From contig SFPF01000067.1 in the NCBI GenBank assembly GCA_004552155.1, positions 1-8,173 of the forward strand: DNA of 8,173 bases, in the 5' to 3' direction. Under the pieces are notes generated by a model, which saw only the letters and a list, made by a program, of their open reading frames with translations, was not told where the DNA came from and did not search any database. Shown one piece after another: positions 5,378 to 8,173 of the stretch (its first letter is position 1; the number at the start of each line of letters is the position of its first letter). A program made the position numbers and the translations under genes. This DNA is from Bacteroidales bacterium (GTDB lineage: Bacteria; Bacteroidota; Bacteroidia; Bacteroidales; Bacteroidaceae).

Positions 5378-5512
5378 CCGTATGTGGTTGCGCCCCTCCC
5401 ATCGGTAAGCGATGCTCACGCCAAGAGGCGTGGTGCATTCTTGTGATGGGACCGGGGTCCAATTCCGAGGCCGCCCCGTGCTAAACGCGATAAGAAGGGC
5501 ACCACGCCTTTC
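5378..5512 (+). ncRNA. Candidate structured leader RNA with alternative folds
   Basis: The region is GC-rich and densely self-complementary. Local stems: CATCG-gtaag-CGATG (5400-5414), CACGCC-aaga-GGCGTG (5417-5432) and GGACC-gg-GGTCC (5449-5460). CCCATC (5398-5403) can also pair with GATGGG (5445-5450), extended by CCCC (5393-5396) with GGGG (5454-5457). Competing with the second local stem, AGGCGTGGTGC (5426-5436) pairs perfectly with GCACCACGCCT (5499-5509), helped by TTCTT with AAGAA just inside. The two folds are mutually exclusive. I do not recognise a known riboswitch or RNA family. It lies upstream of the methylase, so a 5' leader role is the simplest reading; a free-standing small RNA or an element on the other strand is also possible. 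Confidence 0.45.
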
Positions 5513-5531
5513 TTCTATCCTGCGTTTTGCG

Positions 5532-5575
5532 GACTGATAGCCGATATGCCGTTATCCCTATCAGTCTTTTTCTTT
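5532..5575 (+). terminator. Terminator-like hairpin whose T-tract abuts the methylase start codon
   Basis: GACTGATAG (5532-5540) and CTATCAGTC (5558-5566) are perfect reverse complements around a 17-base loop. TTTTTCTTT follows at once and then the ATG at 5576. It is shaped like an intrinsic terminator but placed before the gene, so it may act as an attenuator or sequester the start region. No SD-like sequence lies between hairpin and ATG, as is common in Bacteroidetes. Confidence 0.55.
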
Positions 5576-6640
5576 ATGGCAAACAAGAATCTGAGCGCTG
5601 CAAAGGCGGCGAAGAAGGACGAGTTTTACACGCAGTACGAAGACATCGAGCGCGAGCTGCAACACTATTGGCAGCACTTTCGCGGCAAGACGGTGCTCTG
5701 CAACTGCGACGACCCCTACGAAAGCAATTTCTTCAAATATTTTGCCTCGCGCTTCAACCAACTGGGGCTGAAGAAACTTATCTGCACCTGCTACAACGGC
5801 TCTTCCATTCAGGGCACGCAGCTTTCGCTCTTTCCCGAGATGAACCCCGAAGAACCGAAGCGCATCGCCCATAAATTGGTCATCACGGAGGTGAAAGACA
5901 TGAACGGCGACGGCGCGGTGGATATGACCGACGTGGAAATCCTGATTCGGAACGACAAGAACGTGCTCACGCAGTTGCAGACGGGCGACTTCCGCTCGCA
6001 GGAGTGCATCGAACTTTTGCGCGAGGCAGACATCGTGGTGACCAATCCGCCTTTTTCGCTCTTCCGTGAATACGTGGCGCAACTGGTGGGGTATGATAAG
6101 AAGTTCTTGATTATAGGAAATGTTAATGCAATAACTTACAAAGAGATATTCCCCCTGATTCGTGAAGATAAGATATGGATAGGCCCAAGTATTAGAAGCG
6201 GCGACCGTAAGTTTAGTGTTCCTGACAATTATCCATTAAACGCTGCTGGTTGCGGCATTGATACAAATGGCAATAGATATATTCGGGTTAAAGGTGTGAG
6301 ATGGTTTACCAATCTCGACCACAATAAGCGGCATGAGTTTATAGATTTGGTGTGCCGCTATTCGCCCGAGGAATATCCGCGTTATGATAACTATGATGCT
6401 ATCAACGTAGATAAGACTTCGGATATTCCATGCAATTATCCCGGCGTTATGGGCGTGCCGATTACTTTTCTCGACAAATATAATCCTGAACAGTTTGAGA
6501 TTATAGGAATGACAGAGAATAATATAGCGTTGTCGCAGTATTGGTTAAAAGGATTTCCTAAATATGACAGACCATATATTAATGGAGAAAGAAAATATCC
6601 TCGCATCTTAATCCGCAACAAACATCCCCAACAATTATGA
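5576..6640 (+). CDS. EcoRI-family adenine-specific DNA methyltransferase
   Basis: The product is about 354 residues and would transfer a methyl group from S-adenosylmethionine to N6 of adenine at an unknown DNA site. It opens MANKNLSAAKAAKKDEFYTQ and continues with CDDPYESNFFKYF (44-56), both typical of the EcoRI-methylase family. The catalytic motif IVVTNPPFSLFREYV follows (NPPF at 157-160). YDNYDAINVDK and YPGVMGVPITFLDKYNPEQF are family signatures near the C-terminus. A DMNGDGAVDMTDVEILI segment (108-124) resembles a calcium-binding dockerin/EF-hand loop and, as I recall, recurs in this family. An in-frame ATG at 5546 would add ten residues but lies in the hairpin loop; the start at 5576 fits the family N-terminus. 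The last four bases overlap the nuclease gene. From about 6090 the GC content falls sharply (58% at 5641-5700, 33% at 6121-6180, 28% at 6541-6600), suggesting replacement of the C-terminal half. Confidence 0.93.
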   Translation: MANKNLSAAKAAKKDEFYTQYEDIERELQHYWQHFRGKTVLCNCDDPYESNFFKYFASRFNQLGLKKLICTCYNGSSIQGTQLSLFPEMNPEEPKRIAHKLVITEVKDMNGDGAVDMTDVEILIRNDKNVLTQLQTGDFRSQECIELLREADIVVTNPPFSLFREYVAQLVGYDKKFLIIGNVNAITYKEIFPLIREDKIWIGPSIRSGDRKFSVPDNYPLNAAGCGIDTNGNRYIRVKGVRWFTNLDHNKRHEFIDLVCRYSPEEYPRYDNYDAINVDKTSDIPCNYPGVMGVPITFLDKYNPEQFEIIGMTENNIALSQYWLKGFPKYDRPYINGERKYPRILIRNKHPQQL

Positions 6641-7761
6641 TGACCATTAAGCAAATAGATGTAACGGTGCGCGAAATCGTGGACGGCTACATCAACAACG
6701 ACGAGCAGGGCGTGCGCGGCTACGGCGGCAGGCTCGACATAAGGCCGCCTTATCAGCGCGAGTTTATCTACAACGACAAGGAGCAGCAGGCGGTGATCAA
6801 CACCGTGATGAAGGGCTACCCTTTGAACGTGATGTATTGGGTGAAGCGCAGCGACGATGCTGAGTGCCCGTACGAGGTGATGGACGGACAGCAGCGCACG
6901 CTGTCGCTCTGCGACTACGTGGCGGGCAAGTTCAGCGTGGACTTCAAGGGCTTCTTCAACCTCACGCCCGACCTCCAGAAGCGTATCCTCGACTACCGCC
7001 TCACCGTTTACCTCTGCGAAGGCGAGGCTTCGGAAAAGCTGGAATGGTTTCAAACCATCAACATCGCGGGTAAGCCGCTCAACGACCAGGAAATCCACAA
7101 CGCCATCTATGCCGGCCCGTTCGTGAGCGACGCCAAGCGCCATTTCTCTAAAACGAACTGCGGCGCGTATCGCCTCGGCAAGGACTACGTGAACGGCTCG
7201 CCCATCAGGCAAGACTTCTTGAAAAAGGCGCTCGAATGGATGGCGCAGCACGAAACGCGCCTCGGCAAGCCGCAGACGCCCGTGGGCTATATGGCGGCGC
7301 ACCAGCACGACCCGAACGCCAACAACCTCTGGACGTATTTCCAAAACGTGCTCAACTGGGCGATTACGAACTTCGACCCGCGCAAGTTCCGCAAAATCAT
7401 GAAAGGCCTCGACTGGGCGCGGCTCTACGACGACTTTTCGCCGCGTACGCTCGACCTCGCCGCGCTCCACGCCGAGATGTCGCGCCTGATGCGCGATAGC
7501 GAGGTGCAGCGTCCTGCGGGCATCATTCCCTACGTGCTCACCCGCGACGAGCGCTTCCTCGACCTCCGCGCCTTTCCCGACGACATCAAGCTCGCCGTCT
7601 GGGAACGACAAAACCACGTTTGCCCGCTCTGCCACAGAGAGTTCGACATCGCGCTTATGGAGGGCGACCACATCACGCCGTGGCGCGAGGGCGGGCGCAC
7701 CACGGAAGAGAACTGCCAAATGCTCTGCCGCGAATGCAACCGCCGCAAAGGGGCAAAGTAG
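6637..7761 (+). CDS. DUF262 (GmrSD/SspE-like) protein with C-terminal HNH nuclease domain
   Basis: The protein has 374 residues. The N-terminal DUF262 domain shows DIRPPYQREFIYN (34-46) and the DGQQR motif (83-87), which in relatives supports NTP-dependent activity. LEWFQTINIAGKPLNDQEIHNAIY follows the usual DUF262 pattern. The C-terminus is a compact HNH domain with CPLC (329-332), DHITPW (H345) and NCQMLCRECNRRKG, so four cysteines can bind zinc and the histidine can activate water. The likely role is DNA cleavage. DUF262 enzymes are known from modification-dependent systems (GmrSD) and phosphorothioate-linked defence (SspE). Its ATGA overlap with an adenine methylase suggests a restriction partner whose cutting is blocked, or possibly triggered, by that methylation. 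The next ATG codon (6640) is an equally possible start. GC content is high throughout (63% at 6661-6720), unlike the methylase 3' end. Confidence 0.92.
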   Translation: MMTIKQIDVTVREIVDGYINNDEQGVRGYGGRLDIRPPYQREFIYNDKEQQAVINTVMKGYPLNVMYWVKRSDDAECPYEVMDGQQRTLSLCDYVAGKFSVDFKGFFNLTPDLQKRILDYRLTVYLCEGEASEKLEWFQTINIAGKPLNDQEIHNAIYAGPFVSDAKRHFSKTNCGAYRLGKDYVNGSPIRQDFLKKALEWMAQHETRLGKPQTPVGYMAAHQHDPNANNLWTYFQNVLNWAITNFDPRKFRKIMKGLDWARLYDDFSPRTLDLAALHAEMSRLMRDSEVQRPAGIIPYVLTRDERFLDLRAFPDDIKLAVWERQNHVCPLCHREFDIALMEGDHITPWREGGRTTEENCQMLCRECNRRKGAK

Positions 7762-7785
7762 GGGGGCGAGTAGCATAATCTATAT

Positions 7786-7803
7786 GAAAAAGCATAGTTT
7801 TTC
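7786..7803 (+). terminator. Weak A/T hairpin after the nuclease gene
   Basis: GAAAAA (7786-7791) and TTTTTC (7798-7803) pair around a 6-base loop, 24 bases after the DUF262-HNH stop codon. The stem is almost all A-T and ends in a short pyrimidine run. It is the only terminator-like structure before the next promoter. Confidence 0.3.
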
Positions 7804-7814
7804 TCTTATGAAAG

Positions 7815-7846
7815 TTGACTAAATAGGAAACAAATTGTTAACTTTG
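7815..7846 (+). promoter_or_regulatory. Promoter of the RelE/HigB-like toxin gene
   Basis: TTG (7815-7817, in AAGTTGAC) is followed after 21 bases by TAACTTTG (7839-7846), an exact match to the Bacteroidetes -7 box. Transcription would start near 7853, about 32 bases before the likely GTG start. The toxin gene is therefore its own unit, not part of the methylase operon. Confidence 0.65.
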
Positions 7847-7884
7847 CCATGTAGAACAAAAGAAATAGATGTGTTGTGTCAAAA

Positions 7885-8173
7885 GTGAAAATCGTTTTTA
7901 TGAAAAAGGCGAGTGAGTTCCTGTCATCACTCCCCGAAAAGGCGCAAAAGAAAATCACCTATAATTTGCTGAAAGTTGAGGGCGGCGAAATCAATAAAGA
8001 ACTTTTCAAAAAACTCGATGATACAGAAATTTGGGAATTTCGCACCTTGTTCAACGGTGTTAGTTACAGGCTATTCGCTTTTTGGGACACAACCAGCGAT
8101 ACCCTTATTGTAGCAACGCACGGCATCATAAAGAAGACAAACAAAACGCCACAGAAAGAAATAAAAACGGCAG
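7885..8173 (+). CDS. RelE/HigB-like toxin (Gp49-like family), C-terminus off the right edge
   Basis: The frame is open to the window end and gives about 96 residues. The signature LDDTEIWEFRTLFNGVSYRL, then LFAFWDTTSDTLIVATHGI and KKTNKTPQKEI, is characteristic of the phage-derived Gp49-like/HigB group of RelE-fold toxins. These cut mRNA on the ribosome and are usually followed by an HTH antitoxin. I place the start at GTG 7885 because relatives begin with an MKI-F segment (here VKIVFMKKASEFL); the ATG at 7900 is the alternative and would lose the first beta strand. Only the last 10-15 residues should be missing. The antitoxin gene, if present, lies beyond the window. The gene has its own promoter and is more AT-rich than the nuclease before it. 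Confidence 0.85.
   Translation, partial: MKIVFMKKASEFLSSLPEKAQKKITYNLLKVEGGEINKELFKKLDDTEIWEFRTLFNGVSYRLFAFWDTTSDTLIVATHGIIKKTNKTPQKEIKTA

Noticed and set aside
5119..5484. Plus-strand 121-codon frame before the methylase
   Set aside because: It runs from the 65-bp repeats into the structured leader; its codons are determined by palindromes and it has no family features.
5378..5512. Known RNA such as SRP RNA, RNase P RNA, tmRNA or a SAM/SAH riboswitch
   Set aside because: None of their conserved cores could be recognised; it is left as an unassigned structured region.
6436..7776. A 446-codon minus-strand frame opposite the nuclease gene
   Set aside because: It is an antisense shadow of GC-rich coding sequence, rich in valine, alanine, histidine and glutamate as expected from such shadows.

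Overview
The window looks like chromosomal DNA of a Bacteroidales bacterium, most likely Prevotella-like. The evidence is the Bacteroidetes-type promoter motif (TTTG near -33, TAnnTTTG near -7), an outer-membrane DUF5686 protein with a carboxypeptidase-regulatory-like N-terminus, and an EcoRI-family adenine methylase and GNAT protein of types common in this group. The species cannot be fixed from the window.

Layout. Bases 1-532 (minus strand) hold the N-terminal third of an AT-rich Mef-like major facilitator efflux pump that runs off the left edge. A non-coding AT-rich stretch follows, then tRNA-Ser(UGA) at 860-944 on the minus strand. Bases 1047-3543 (minus) hold a DUF5686 surface/outer-membrane protein gene broken by a frameshift near 2790, apparently a deletion between two short direct repeats. 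Bases 3577-4258 lack a credible protein gene. They are rich in inverted and direct repeats and contain one near-perfect promoter with no obvious target gene.

Bases 4259-4994 (minus) carry a two-gene cassette: a 65-residue basic protein of unknown family followed by an overlapping GNAT acetyltransferase. The arrangement resembles a toxin-antitoxin operon. Its promoter/operator region is tandemly duplicated (65-bp unit, 5020-5149).

On the plus strand, 5339-7761 is a restriction-modification-like operon: a candidate promoter, a GC-rich structured leader with mutually exclusive stems, a terminator-like hairpin whose T-tract touches the start codon, an EcoRI-family adenine-specific DNA methyltransferase (5576-6640), and an overlapping DUF262-HNH nuclease (6637-7761). 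The 3' half of the methyltransferase is strikingly AT-rich compared with its 5' half and with the nuclease, suggesting that its C-terminal part was exchanged. A HigB/RelE-like toxin gene with its own promoter starts at 7885 and is cut by the right edge.

Taken together, 4259-8173 reads as a small defence island: a GNAT cassette, a methylase plus DUF262-HNH pair, and a RelE-type toxin. The best candidates for something undescribed are the methylase/DUF262-HNH pair with its switch-like leader, the 65-residue partner of the GNAT protein, and the orphan promoter with a folded, ORF-less transcript at 3942-4177. All functional statements rest on sequence reading; no search or folding program was run.
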